Shown here: positions 1 through 12,244 of the stretch, piece by piece
Layout of the letters: each line of letters starts with the position of its first letter
Numbering within the stretch: the first letter of the stretch is position 1
Notes under the pieces: generated by a model
What the model saw: the letters and a program-made list of their open reading frames with translations, nothing else
Told to the model about the DNA's origin: nothing
The model's database searches: none
DNA from: Cryptomeria japonica
Lineage: Eukaryota > Streptophyta > Pinopsida > Cupressales > Cupressaceae
Direction of reading: 5' to 3'
Length of the DNA: 64,000 bases
Assembly (NCBI RefSeq): GCF_030272615.1
Contig: NC_081406.1
Span: forward strand, 468,764,400 to 468,828,399
Translations under genes and position numbers: made by a program

Positions 1-1880
1 ACCAATATTTTAGAAATGAGATATTGAATAAGAAATGCCAAATTTTTGTTCAATTGCTAAAGATGCAAAAGATGAGATATTTGCTAGCCAAATTGAAGGT
101 TCGTGTGAACAAGAAGATAGAGAAAAAATCTTTTTAATGCTCTCAATTATATTGGAAAGAATAGAAAGGAAAAAGATAAAAGAGCTTCTCTAAGAGTGAC
201 TAAAACCTCCTTAGTAAGCCATCATTTTAGAAAGGCTCACTTTATGAGACAAACCTATGTTGATTTGAACATAAATTGTAAAAATTTGGATAGAGAACAT
301 GCAAAAAGAGAAAGACTTGACAATCCTCTTCAAAATGATACATGGGTTTTTGGTAGGAGGCTTCCACATGTTGATGAGAAGTTGACAAACAATGTAAAGA
401 AGGAAATTCAACAATTTTGGATCTCTAACTCTAGAGTATTATCTAATGTAAAGGATATTTTAAATTTAAGAATTGGCAATTGAGACCACAAATTGCATCC
501 TAAACATTTCTTGGAATCAAGCCAAATAATGTTGTGCAATTTTTTTTGTGAAACACATCCAACTTTGCAAATCTCACAAATGGATTTTGAATATTTGAAT
601 CCATTTTATTGTGTACCTCTTAAGATTCGTAATACTTGTTGTTGCAAATACCATGTGAATTTTTCAATGTGCCATGAACTTTTATGCTATATTCATTCTA
701 CTTTACATTCTAACGAAAATGTTTTAGGTGTGTAGTGCAATGCAACTTCCGAGATCATCAAGAGACTTGCTAGATCTATTTTTATGTTGTAGAAATGATG
801 TATGCTTTTTCTATAAAAAATATTGTTTAAATAAGAAGTGCCCACAATGTGGTGGCCTATCAAAGTTTGTTTTGTATTTTCATGAGGGTAGTGGACACAA
901 ATTTCAAATGAATATTGTTGAGAAAAAGAGATATGAGACAATCAAATATACTTTGAAGAGTGGAGGTGAAGGTTCTAGATGTGAGTTGGTCTCTAGAGAA
1001 GTCAGTGTTGTTGATTTTATTTTAGATTTTAAGAAAAATATTTTCCACAAGTATGCAAGGTATTCCCATAGGTCTCAGTGGTTGGATCAACAATTCAGGA
1101 TATGTAAGAACTCTTTCCTGATTGACACTATTATATCAGTGGTTAATTTTGCAGAAAACTATACTTTGCAACCACAAAAGGAGGTATATGTTTAGTATTA
1201 CAATTCAATTTAGATGGCTATTTTTTTTCATATAACATATAGGCATTCCCTTGATAGTACATAAGAGGAAATGAAGATGATTAGGGGTTATCATTTTATA
1301 TGAGTGATGATAGATCTCACTCCTCTGAGTATGTGCAACATTGTTTTGAGAACTTTTTTGAGTCTTGCAAGAGAAAGGTATTGCAATAGACTATCATCTC
1401 ATATAGTCAGATAACTACGTGAGTCAATTCAAGAATTCTTGTATGTTTTATTGGTTAAATAAAATTCATACAAAGAGGGGTGTACCTCAAATTTGGAGTT
1501 TTTTTGAAGCTGGGCATAGGAACGGGGAGCATGATGGAGCAGGTGCATGTTTGAAGAGAGATCTAGTTAGGGAGAAATTAAGGATTTGAGGTGCTAAATT
1601 CTCTGATTCACATTCTATTATTGATTGGTGTAGTTTAACAATGTCATGGGAAGGGACACTTGATTAAAAAATGCATAGATTCTTTTGGTTGGTTGAGGAG
1701 GACACAGTTGGAGATAGATTGGATTGTCAAACAATTAAATATTTTTCAAAGATGCATTCATTTTGTAGCTCTAATGCAAGTACATAGACAATTAGGACAT
1801 GAGAGTTGGCTTGTTTTTGTCAGAGTTGTATTTAGTATGTCTGGGATCAATGTGAGTCAAGTGAGTGGGTAGATGCATGG
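1..1880 (+). pseudogene. Decayed plant transposase-like gene, 3' portion
   Basis: Reading frames between about 100 and 1880 form one broken protein. It has a Cys/His-rich block (CCCKYHVNF near 650 and KKCPQCGG near 840), then SDDRSHSSEYVQHCFENFF near 1300, SD-x3-SQFKNSCMFYWL near 1405-1450, and GHRNGEHDGAGACLKR near 1520. I recognise the SD...QFK and GE-x-DGAGA pair, followed by a Cys-rich tail (ELACFCQSC near 1810), from an uncharacterised transposase-like family repeated in many plant genomes; the two Asp sites probably belong to a DDE-type catalytic core (inference). There are frameshifts near 728, 1200 and 1390, and a Trp-to-stop change just before SD. The 5' end is outside the window. 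The frame stops abruptly at 1880, where an LTR begins. Confidence 0.7.
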
Positions 1881-2269
1881 TGTTGGGGGTGCTAATTTTT
1901 GTTGTAATGGAGTCTTTTGTATTTTTGAAATGTCCTCAGTGGTAGGGTTTTAGAGGGGTTTCAAAATTTTCTAAGTGGCCTTTGATTTATCCTTGGCTTT
2001 ATTCTAATTCTTTGTTGACTACGAGTAGCCAGTCTCCACATCTTAAGTTATTCATCAAAGGGTTCTAAGTGGCATGTATACTGGCCCCATGCGCTAGGTT
2101 TTGCCTTTTGAGTTGGTCACTTTTATTTTTCCAAAGGGTTCAATGATTCGCATGTAATTACCATGTTTTAAAAACCTAAGTGTCCTAGGTGTGCTCATTT
2201 TATGACCCCTTTACCCTTAGTAAGTGACCACGTGTTGAAATTTTTTCACTTAAGTCCTCCCTTATGTTC

Positions 2270-3985
2270 TTTGTCACTGCAAGATAGCGGGGTCATTGTT
2301 TAGGAGACTGTAGTTCCTATCCCACATGATATTTTTTATGGGTTTTTAGAGGGCATGGGATAACAAGAAGTTTATTTAATGATAGAATTATTATCCTGCA
2401 AAGTGTTTGGTATGGTCAACTCTAGCATGTGGGATAGTGGGATGTGCTTTGAAGCCAAGAAAATAGACTCTCACAAGTAGTGCAAGAGGTAGGAAATGTT
2501 TGTTCAGGATAGCGGGAACTAAATAAATGAAGCCCCATTACCCCATGAGGTGCTCTCAAGAAGGTAAATCCCATAGTAGGACATCAAGACACAAATAAAC
2601 AAAGACAAAGCTTTCCCTCGTAGAGACCTAATGGATAAAAGAAATGCACTATGGGACAACGAGAGAGAGTGTTGAAGGAACAAAATGAATATCCTGCCAT
2701 CTCGCTGTGTTGAAGGCAGTAGAGTTAAGACCCTATGGGATGAATTTCACGTGCAAGTAAATGAGGCCCTACTATCCCACAAGGAGGAAAGTATGAAGAC
2801 AATAAAGAAAATAAATAGTGAAGACATGCGATGTGGGATAGCAGGAAAGAGTCAAGATGCTAAGAAAGGGGTTTCCTACAGAATTGGAGTATCAAGAAAA
2901 GTAAAGCGGGATAACAGGGTAAGTATTTTTCCTTCCCCACCATCCGCAGGTGTTTTAGAAATAATGAAGGGATGTTGTAGGACAACAAAGCAGTAGAGCG
3001 ACAATGAAGCCCTGCTATCTTGTGGAGTGAATAGCGATAAGGAGAAGTGGTGTAGTCACAGTTAGGAGGGACCTCAATGAGATCTATCCAAACCATGTAG
3101 CAAGAGTAAACACAATGAAAGAAATGCAAGATGATGGAGGCAATGCAGAAATGAATGAATTAGATCATGAAAACTGATTATAAATAACCGATAACATCTG
3201 GACTACAAGATTTGGCTCACTGACCTGCTACATACATTCTCAATTACAAAATCGATCAATTCTGAACCTCTAAGTCTTAGGATATATCTTCTATGTTCTT
3301 TCTAATTGAATTATGATGCTAAATTACATTAATTTACTTGGTCAAGAGGGATCTGGGTTGGCCCAAGAGGGATCAAATGCTGCCGAACAAGACCAAACAC
3401 GTAAAACTACTAGGTCGACCTCCACCAAAGAGTTGCCTCCTAAAAATCCAAAGGATGAAGTGCGGATCAGAGGGAAGGTTAGCCACACACCAAGGAACAT
3501 TGGAATCAATGAAATGAAGCTCCCCAAGCTACGGAAAAGATCTGTAAGATTTTCCAATAGCAAATAGGTCCAAGCGGCTCTAGTGTTCTAAGCCAGAAAA
3601 TTGTCTCAAAATCTAGAAGCGATAACTTGTTGGAAAAATATCCAAACATCTCATGATTTAGGAATAAGGAATATGATCATGTTCACAAGAAAAATCCAGT
3701 TCCGCAAGATCCAGTGAAAAAATGCAAGAAAATTCAGAAAGGAATGTTGAAACTGCAAAACAAAAAACAAACTAAAAAGAATTATTTTTTTGGTTGATGC
3801 AAGATTGCCAAGAATCGGGCATGATCCTGCATCAAGAAGACACTATGAGATAAAAAGTAATAGGGAATTAGTAAATTCCTATTATCCTATAGCCTGAAGC
3901 AAGGTGTAATGATGACTATGCAGAATATTGAATAACAAGGAAACATAGGGACCCCACCATCCCGTAGAGGTCATTATTTCATAAA
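2270..3985 (+). repeat. GY1 U3 motif array, 5' LTR copy (TGYGGGATAGYGGG-like)
   Basis: A short motif close to TGYGGGATAGYGGG recurs on both strands every 30-100 bp, for example near 2281 (AAGATAGCGGGG), 2430 (TGTGGGATAGTGGG), 2507 (GGATAGCGGGA), 2770 (CTATCCCACA), 2830 (TGTGGGATAGCAGG) and 2907 (GCGGGATAACAGGG). The array is interrupted by the 3048-3834 insertion and resumes at about 3840-3980. I count roughly 15 recognisable copies, many with changes that look like CpG decay. It occupies the upstream part of U3, before the accessory ORF. Confidence 0.6.
3048..3834. mobile_element. 787-bp TG...CA insertion (solo-LTR-like) in GY1 5' LTR
   Basis: The GY1 3' LTR lacks this segment: its counterpart near 28650 reads straight from GATAAGGAGAAG into an ACATTGCAGGATAGAAGG-type sequence. 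The insertion starts TGGTGTAGTC and ends CCTGCATCA and is flanked by perfect AGAAG repeats (3043-3047 and 3835-3839). Five-bp duplications with TG...CA ends fit a solo LTR or a small non-autonomous LTR element. An 84-codon ORF (3313-3564) inside has no feature I recognise. Confidence 0.7.
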
Positions 3986-4457
3986 AGTGGAAATTTAAGG
4001 CTATGAATTTTGGTGTGTTTTCAAAGATGGAAGAGTAATATGAAAGGGGGGCCATGTTAGCAGTCAAAAGCATCAACATGAGATCTAAGCCATTCATCTA
4101 AGGATCAACGGTAGCATTTGAATTTTGAAAGTCACCAACCAGCCAAAGCTTGTACATATGGAGTAATGGTGATTCATCTACGGGAAATAAAAGCAAAATT
4201 CAAAGTGCAGTTTCTCACCCTGTGATTGAAGAGTGAAGCATAGAGAGAGAAAAGGTGAACCAGAAGTGATTGAAGCATCCCCAAAGTTTTCAATAGCACC
4301 CATTTGCATCCAAACCAATAAGTTAACATTTCAAGCCTCTCTCTATGCTTTTGTAGGGAAATTTGTGAGCATTTGTTTGAATTTGTCTGAGATTTGCCCT
4401 AGGAAGAGGTCTATCTTTATAAGGTGTTTTAAGGGTTTGATATTCTTAGATACATTA

Positions 4458-7400
4458 ATGGCCTCTCCAACTAATAAAACTACTTCAACTGTTTCCTAGG
4501 AGATTCCTAAAGTGGGAACAAGCTCTTCTCGGCTTGAGATTACCCATGCAATCCATTTGGTTGTTCTCCTACAAGTCCATGCCATTGGTGATAAACCCTC
4601 AAATGACAAAAACCCTCCAATCACCGCTCAAGCTTCTCAGGATGTTGAGTCAAGTGTACCACCATAGAATGAAGTTGTCAAACCAAAGAGGAAGAGAACA
4701 ATCAAGGATGTCATTGTAATCCCCTCTGATAGTGAACATTCTAAAGAGAGGAGCCCTTCTCCAAAAGAAAGAAAACATATCCCCAAGAGAAGGAAGGTTA
4801 CTCTTAAGGAACCATCTACTCAATCATCCCTACAAGATCCCCTAGCTGCAGAGAATCCACAAGAGGAAGGACCTAACTATCAAAAGAAGGCCCCCAAGCC
4901 CAAAACAAGAAGGGCTCCCACAATAAAGACACACCCTCAACTGCAACAAGATCAGGATAGGTTGTTGAGGCAGAAACAGCACCTCCTATCACTAAGAGGC
5001 TCAACAAGAGCAAGCATAAGAAGCTCCATCTTTATCAATCCCAACTAAGACTCCTAAGGAAGTCACTAAAGAATTAGTACAAAAATTGGAAGAGACTGAA
5101 TTAGTGGAAATGTTCAAGGGGTCAAATATGATGGAGAATTTCAAAGAAAAATTCTAACACAATAGCTCCTAATGTAGGGATTCTCTCACCATTGAGAGGG
5201 GGTGGGACATTTTCCATTTCTTCTATGGAAATAGGGATAAAGTTGCACCTGTTTCAAACCTCTAGAACCTCAACTTGGGAAAGTTGGTAGTTCCAAATGT
5301 TTTTGTGGAGCCACTACTAATCAGGGAATTGGCCAAGCGATACCATCCAGAGAGCATGGCTATAAGAGCAGGCAATGCATATATTCTGTTGGATGTCTCC
5401 AATGAGGCCATAGTAGAATGTTTTGATCTAGATAGGAGTTCCCTAACCAAGATCATTAAGAACACGTTAGAGGCATATTATGCTTCAAAGAAGAAACTAT
5501 ATAGGGGAAATATTTTGCCCCTTTACATGAAGAAAATGTACAAGGGATCAAATATTTATTTATTTGATTCTAAGAGGGAGGCCTTTGAGCTAAAAATCTT
5601 TAAGGACTACTTTGTGAGGACTTACTATGCCCTGTGCTAGGTATTGGAAGAGGATTGTGGGTTGACCATAATGCCAATAGATTTCATGGTAATGGAAATC
5701 AAAATTCAGCACCTTGAGACAAGTGATATCTATGATTTTGTTTCATATCTTGAAGATGAGCTACATGAGGGCCTATTGGGGGTAAGAAATCATAAGGAAA
5801 TTTTAAAATTCAAACATTCTTCTTTGAATTTTCACATGATACTTTTCCAGAACATTATGGATTGGGATGACACCCTACAAGTAAAGAAATTTGATCCAAG
5901 GACAATGGAAAGGTGGCCAGTCCAAAGGTGGACCCAAATTTGGGACAAAGGGATAAATTTTGTGGACTACAACGTGTTTTTTGACCATTTTTTTATGAAG
6001 TTCTTTGGAATATGTGGAGTAAGGATTCCAAGATTCCTTGTGCATATAGAAAAGGTCCTAAGAATTAATAATGCTAGGGAAAAGAATACTAAATACCCAG
6101 AGGGGGCCTTTTCCCACAATTTTGGGGATTTTTTCTTCTATTCATATTGCATTATGATCAGGGTTTATGGATATCCCCAACCACCACATATCATGCCAGT
6201 GACAGTCCTCCCAAGACTTGCCTTCATTGAATTCATGTGGCAGTTAATGTGGATGGATAAAGAGATAGTAAGAACATGAAAGCAGGGGCAACACCTCCCA
6301 AGGATGACAATTTTTGGAGACCTCTAGGTGGCCAACAATACATAGGAGCATGTACAAAGTTTTCTAATAAGAAATTTCAGGCTTAAGGTAGACCAGGCTA
6401 GAAATTTTTACCCTGAGGGGTACATAAACAATTTAAGAACCGAAAGGCTAAAGGTGAGGGGGTAATCTCATCAATTCAATGAGAGGGAGAACCTAATAAA
6501 ATATATTAGTCTCTTTGAAGCTATTCAAAGAAGGAGAGAATGGGATTACCTCCAAAAATTGGAGAGGGAGAGGAAGGAAAAGGACCCTAGTTTCAAGGGT
6601 TTTTTTTCCAATCTTCAATATGACCTTGCTAGGATGATGACAAAGGTGATCAATTTTGATGAGATACTTGCTACTAAACTGAAGAGAAGAGAGGATGAAT
6701 AGGCATGAGAGAAATTGGAAGAAAGGATGACTTATGAGCCTTCACAGCCCAAGGGAAAGGCAATCATCACTGGAGAATCCTTTTAGACTATTATCTCACA
6801 ACCTACTCCACAAAAGGAAGCCCCTAAAGTAGGTCCACCAAGGAAAGTAGAGAAAGGAAAGGCAAGGCTCTCTAACTTTGTAGAGGTCATTGAGCTTGAA
6901 TTTGATACAAGTGTTTGACCACCTTCTCCACCAAGAGATATCTTCCAAGAGGATGAAGTAGCATAAGTACTTGTAGACCTTGATAGGTCTCTCATCCCAA
7001 GAACCAATCCATTGGAGGAAGTAGCAGATGAAAGAATAATTGCTTCTATGCAATTTATGTCAAATGATGACTTTGTCAACACTCTTGAGTTTGAGTCATT
7101 TTGGATGAGGGAGAAGTTGAAAGATTTATCTAATGATGAGCTACAAGATTTTGATAGAGAAAGCATTAGGCGCACCCCTAAAGAGGGAAGGGAATTGGTA
7201 ATAAAAAGTGATGTAATGCTTATCTCAGAATGGGACATAGAGAATATTTTCTTGCTAGACCAGGTCATGAAGTAGAGGGACCCAATCTCTGCTAAAGTTT
7301 TGGGTGAGCATGGGTCAGGGATTAATCCAAGTGTAAAGGCTTTTTCACTTTGGTCAAAGGACCCAAAAACAAATAATCCAATTGTATTATATGGGTTTAA

Positions 7401-8380
7401 GTAGATGGTTGGGGATGAAATAATTAGAACCTTGCCTAACACTTCATCTCTTGAGGAAATAACAATTACATATCATGCTGCACATTTTGCAAAGTTGGCA
7501 AAAGAGTAAGAGGAGAAGAGGCATGAAGTTTTGAGGAATAGACACTTAGCTCTTACACATGACCACAATAAGTTATTCATTGGAAATGTGAGGTTAACAA
7601 AAGAGTTGGCAAGCAGGGACACTAGGTCTTTGATAAGGCCCAAGCTAGAGGATTTGGAAAAATTGAAAGAAGATTTGCAGAGGGAAAAAGAGGATGCAGA
7701 AAAGAATTATTTTGAGATAAGAAAATCTACAATTATGCATATTTCCAATAAAGTCTTTGATAGGTTGAGTGAAGTTCATACTTCCTATTATTTGATGTCA
7801 CAACTCCTTAACCAATTGGATGAGATTATTTTATTCTTTCAACTTATTAGGTTCATCTGGTTTTCCAAAGGTCAAACGCTAAAGGAGATTCTTTTGTCAG
7901 TTAAGAATGTGCCATTTGCACCCTAGGTTGTGGGGACACCATGGAAGAATTACAATTTGTTCATTAAAGAGCTTCCCCATGTTAAGGGAGAAAAGAAAGC
8001 ATTGGGTGACAAGTTGGAATCATTCAAGGGCCTTCAAAAGTGGGATATTCCTACTATTTTGATAGGGGAAGGACAAATCAAGGATTTAGATGTATGGAAA
8101 TAGGGATTCCAAGATACCATTAATTCAATTTTGAATTCATTGGCTGCAAATCCTGTCCAAGGTGATACATATCATAATATTATTGACAAAATTATGGAGA
8201 CTGATTTAATGTATCACAAGTTCACTTTGGAGGCTGCAACTGTGCCAGCCCATAGGAAAAAAGAGGCAATGAGTAAGTTGCAAGGCTTGAAGACATTCGC
8301 CTAGATAATTGATGAAATAGACATATGACACAAAAAGTATTGTTCTCTAGAAGAGGATCAGCCCGAGGAGGAGGACTAGT
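4458..8380 (+). pseudogene. GY1 U3 accessory ORF (LTR-encoded protein), 5' LTR copy
   Basis: ATG at 4458 opens a broken frame that runs about 3.9 kb inside the LTR. The N-terminal part is Lys/Pro/Ser-rich and disordered. From about 5275 a folded region contains RYHPESMAIRAGNAYILLDVS and VECFDLD, then FHMILFQNIMDW near 5835, then FGDFFFYS and IRVYGYPQPPHIMP near 6120-6200. The C-terminal third (6480-8300) is charged and helical (LEKLKEDLQREKEDAEKNYF near 7660). The motif order matches the U3 ORF of GY2, so I infer a shared retrotransposon accessory family of unknown function. There are many in-frame stops and several frameshifts. It is not gag or pol, which lie downstream. Confidence 0.6.
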
Positions 8381-8734
8381 CCAAGTCTTTTCCATTTTGG
8401 TACCTCCTACATTTTTGGACATGTTTCCTATTTAGGATGAGGTGATAAGAGTATTCATTTTCACTCATCAGCCCCCAACATACCTGACAGAGCTAGCACC
8501 TGAGTACGATTTGACCTTGATAGAGGATGTTGCAGAAGAACACCCTTGCACCATTCACATCAAGCCTATCGGTCTAGTCTCCATATGTTGTCAACTCTGC
8601 CGCCATCATTAATGATATCTGGGAGTTTTTGGAATGTACATGTAAAGTTGCCTTAGGGCAGAATCTAGCTTACATGCAATAGAATTTTGACAAGTACCTT
8701 ATTTGGCCTAAATCTTGGTTTTGCTTCCTTGTCC

Positions 8735-8744
8735 TATAAAAGGG
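8735..8744 (+). promoter_or_regulatory. Probable GY1 LTR promoter (TATAAAAGGG)
   Basis: TATAAAAGGG lies just after the U3 ORF and about 150 bp before an AATAAA. That spacing suits an LTR in which the TATA box starts transcription at R. The matching part of the 3' LTR lies outside the window, so conservation cannot be checked here. Confidence 0.5.
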
Positions 8745-8881
8745 AAATCAGCGCCAAGTAAGAGGGATTCTGAAATTCGTGGTGTTATGTATTAGAGGTT
8801 CATGGTAATAGAAGATAGTTTCTTTTCTGCAAGTTTTTGAAAAACAACTCTTATGTGATGTATCTTATTTTTCTGAAAATC

Positions 8882-8887
8882 AATAAA
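8882..8887 (+). terminator. Probable GY1 LTR polyadenylation signal (AATAAA)
   Basis: AATCAATAAAGAAGATCAC lies about 150 bp downstream of the TATA box. It would mark R and the 3' end of the transcript in the 3' LTR. Confidence 0.4.
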
Positions 8888-9573
8888 GAAGATCACTTTC
8901 AGTTTGCTCCTACTCTCTTGTGTTCATGTTGTATGAATTATAGTGTTAATGATGCTATGATATGTCTTCTCTTGAGAAAGGAATGCATGTTTTTATAATC
9001 AGTTTCATTTCAAGAAAATGAATTAAATCTTGTTCAAACAACATTGCAACAAGTTTGTAAGATGGAGTGAGGAAACGAGGAGTAGTCATTTGAATATTTT
9101 ATGTTAGGCATGGGATGTTTGAGATACCATTATAATGTTGAGTTATCACAATGCTATTTGAAATTGATTTGTAGTTGGACTCTGTCTCCCTTAGGATAGG
9201 CACTAATCATATTACCCATTCAAGATCATTCTTAGTTCACCTTTTATTTTTCTACAAGTAGGAGTTGTTGTTAGTTTAGAAAGAATTCTCAATGTATGCA
9301 AGAATGACATAACCTGAGGTTAAATCCTTAACCACATGTTTATTTGCACTTCCTTTGTATATTTTTATTGAGAAATTGACTTTGTTCTATAGTGCCACAA
9401 GTTTAAAAGACTGAAAATTATTTGGACATTGTATAGGGAAACCCACCTAGGTTTTGCTAGAGACCCAAAGAACACTAGTAGTGACACTAGTAGGCAAACT
9501 AGAGATAAAGGAAAAAATATTTCTGAGAGATATTATTCTACTAGAGACCTAGAGGACACTAGTAGTGATGATT
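8888..9573 (+). other. GY1 U5 and leader, no gene
   Basis: AT-rich sequence without an ORF. It should hold the U5 end, the primer-binding site and the start of the untranslated leader. A repeated phrase (ACTAGTAGTGA at about 9475 and 9560, each within a CTAGAGACC-x-A-x-A-GAACACTAGTAG-like context) lies just before SR1. The leader resumes after SR1 at 17054-17111 and leads directly into gag. Confidence 0.4.
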
Positions 9574-10732
9574 TGTTGGCATTTTTTATGTTTATGTTGT
9601 GATTGTCATTGATGGACACACACTTGTATTGAGATCCCCTTTATATGTATGAGCTCATGCTCAACCAGTATTTGTTGCAACCGGTATATTGCATACTAGT
9701 CTCTAGACTAGTGATTTTGTAGAATGTGTTTCCCAGTCTGAAATGGCATGTTGACCCCAAGCAGTTCACAGATCACAAGCAGTACAAGGGAGCAAAGCAG
9801 CACAACACATTCTTACCAGTCTTCATTTGTGACAAACCGGCAACCGGTGTTTTGTATGAACCGGTAATACTCTGTGATGAGTTACCAATCGGTATTTTGT
9901 GATGAGTTACCAATCCATTGATTGTTTGATGATGCCAACACATTAACGGTGATTCTTGTGTCATGTTACTAAGTATGTCTAGATTAATTGAACCTAGGAA
10001 ATTGTAATGTAATCCTATTGGACCGACATGAAAACAAATTCCTTTAAAAGGACATCATGTCTAGGGTTTTAAGTTGTTGCTGAAAAGGGTTAATGTTGAG
10101 CTAGGGTTTGAGGTGGAAGTTAAGAATGATCTTATTGGAGAAGATCAAGTTGTAACTTGAGAGAGAGAGAGAAGACTAAAGTAATGCTGGAATGCATTAG
10201 TTGTGAGCAATATTGGATCTAACCAAGCAGTTTGTGCTATTAGATAGATCAAACACTTGTTGATTACTCACATCTTTGACAAGTCTGTAGCCCTTAACCG
10301 GGTAGGCCTCAAAGCCTTTGTAAAATCCTCTAACAAGGTGGTTCACTTCTATTAATCTAAAATCCTCTAACAAGGTAGTCTTTAATCGGACTTATCTCCT
10401 AACAGAGATTGAGATTCCTAATAGGATCTGTTCTGGTGAAGAACATTGTAAGACCTTAACCGATGTGACCTTAACCGGTCTGGTTCTATTCTATAGATAG
10501 TGACTTGTGAGTTCCATCTCACCGTGGTTTTTCCCAGTTGGGTTTCCACATCAAATATCTTGTGTTATGGTTGTATTGCTTTTGTGGGTGAATGCTTTAT
10601 TCGCATTTTGGTTTGCATGTGTGGTAACTGGTTTGACTGTCAGACTACTTTACTGGTTTATCTTTAGACTGTGTAAGTGTTTTAGTGCAGTATTTTTTGG
10701 CATACTAATTCACCCCCCCCTCTTATTATTCA
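9574..10732 (+). repeat. SR1 5' LTR
   Basis: Starts TGTTGGCATTTTTTATG and ends with a C-rich run and TTATTATTCA at 10732, just before the primer-binding site. It aligns along its length with 15935-17053, with only scattered base changes. Contains a (GA)n stretch near 10160 and several AACCGGT or CGGTTTG words. An open frame over its 3' part (10507-10780) is only a read-through into gag. Confidence 0.9.
10041..10050 (+). promoter_or_regulatory. Possible SR1 LTR TATA-like element
   Basis: CCTTTAAAAGGACATC is the best TATA-like word in the LTR and is unchanged in the 3' LTR (16401-16410). Weak evidence by itself. Confidence 0.3.
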
Positions 10733-10737
10733 TCAAT

Positions 10738-10749
10738 TGGTATCAGAGC
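10738..10749 (+). other. SR1 primer-binding site (initiator Met-tRNA type)
   Basis: TGGTATCAGAGC begins five bases after the 5' LTR end. It is the standard primer site of plant copia elements, complementary to the 3' end of initiator methionine tRNA. Confidence 0.9.
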
Positions 10750-10785
10750 CTACCTTTCTATAAGTTTAACCACTTTGAAAGAGAT

Positions 10786-11919
10786 ATGGGGGAATACACC
10801 TTGAGGGAACTTACTCAATGGCTCACTAAGTCTGAGCAAGCCTATGATTATCTTATGGTCAAATACAAGGCATCTCAAGCAAAAAGAAGAGAACATGCAG
10901 AGAGGCTGATGGAACTATCTGAAAGTAGTTCTGAAGATGAAGCTAACATGGAAGCCATGATTGCTGAAGTGAATAAGATGAATGATTCAAACTCCAATCT
11001 GAGAAAGGATTTGGAAGGACTGACTATTTAGTTTAGTCAAGAGCTTGAGAACTAAAGAAAAGCGAAAGATCTGGTAAAGGATAGAGATCATGAGATCTCC
11101 AAGTTGAAACATGAGATTAGTGCACTAACTACTTGCCTTCATGAGAGTAGAATGGAAAAAGAAGACATGCAAGGAGAAATGAACATTGCCATCTCTGAAA
11201 ATGCAAGTCTTATGCAGACAAACACTACTATTTCCAAAGAACTCTTTGAGTCAAAGGAAATACTTGCTAAGTTTGGCAAAAGTATAGTCCAGCTAGAGAA
11301 AAAGCTTGAGTCATGTAGATCGGCAAAGAATACCAATGGTCTTGGTTTTTTTGGACATGAGGAAGGAGAATCCTCAAGATCAAATACTTAAGCATCAAAG
11401 AAGCAATCGACACTCAAAGGAAAAGGTAAGCAAAAATTCAAACCTGTTTGCTTTAACTATCTTAAAGAAGGACACTCTGCCAATGTATGTAGGAGTAAAG
11501 CCTACAATAATTTTCCTTATTTTATCAACAATGTACCTAGATCCAATAATTTCAATGGTCATTGTTATGCATGCAACAAGTTTGGGCATAGAGCATTTGA
11601 ATGCAGGTCTGTAATGGATAACACTGGAATATATCCTCATAGAACCCAAGGAACTGGTCCTGAACCTTTCATGAGCTGGAACCGCAACCGGTTTAATGTC
11701 TTCAATCATCAGTCAAGAAGCGGTGGTCATCAAGCGGCAACCGGATGGAGAGAAAGTTGTATGATTTGTCATGGTCATGGTCACACTGCTGCAACATGTA
11801 GAAGGAAGAATGGAAACATGTACAATGGACCTTGGAGAGCACCTAGACTTGTTTGCTATCACTGCAACAAACCGGGTCACATTGCAAGATTTTTGCAGAA
11901 GCAAAAAAAGTATATCTGA
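10786..11919 (+). pseudogene. SR1 gag-like gene with four zinc knuckles
   Basis: One reading frame from ATG 10786 to the stop at 11917, broken by three in-frame stops (about 11029, 11053 and 11389) but with no frameshift. The N-terminal half is a charged coiled coil (SESSSEDEANMEAMIAEVNK; ILAKFGKSIVQLEKKLE). Four CCHC units follow: CFNYLKEGHSANVC (second Cys changed to Tyr), CYACNKFGHRAFEC and CMICHGHGHTAATC (both intact), and CYHCNKPGHIARFL (last Cys lost). Nucleocapsid-type RNA binding is the expected role. The next 590 bp to the second ORF hold no pol remnant that I can see. Confidence 0.75.
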
Positions 11920-12074
11920 TGATATACCAGTCACTTAGGAAGGAGTAATAGATGTTGAAAAAGTTCAAGGAGACATGAAGAAAACATGGAAGAAGAAACC
12001 AATATTGTCAAAAGAGGAACCGATTTCTGCACCTAGTGTGGAAATATCGGAACCGGCAAACTAAGCCTCAAAGG

Positions 12075-12090
12075 CTTAGGGGGAGAAAAT
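12075..12090 (+). other. SR1 internal polypurine-like tract
   Basis: CTTAGGGGGAGAAAAT follows the gag-like gene. It resembles the polypurine tracts at 15685, 15831 and 15921, but is 3.8 kb from the 3' LTR. Confidence 0.4.
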
Positions 12091-12244
12091 GGCAAAATGC
12101 TTTCGAACCCCCAGTTGACACCAGTAAAAGACCTTAACCGGTATGTTATACCTGTTGCTTGGTAGAAGACCAAAAATGGTAAAAAGGCAAATTAGGGTTT
12201 ACATCCTAATAGAGGAGCATTAATGACGGTAAGTGAGAGACATG

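Larger units (their letters stand above)
1881..9399 (+). repeat. GY1 5' LTR (giant, about 6.7 kb without its insertion)
   Basis: Homology to the 3' LTR runs from 1881 to at least 6812, where the other copy is cut by SR2. It holds, in order, a dispersed-motif array, an accessory ORF (4458 to about 8380), a TATA box (8735) and an AATAAA signal (8882), so most of the LTR is U3. The 3' boundary is not resolved. CAACA near 9050 (matching the TGTTG start as an inverted end) and CCACA ending at 9399 are both possible, and I see no convincing primer-binding site. The stated end is approximate. Confidence 0.65.

Noticed and set aside
10507-10785. Apparent N-terminal hydrophobic extension of the SR1 gag
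   Set aside because: It lies in the 5' LTR and crosses the primer-binding site; the matching LTR stretch at 16854-17053 is also open but leads nowhere. The gag start is taken at 10786.
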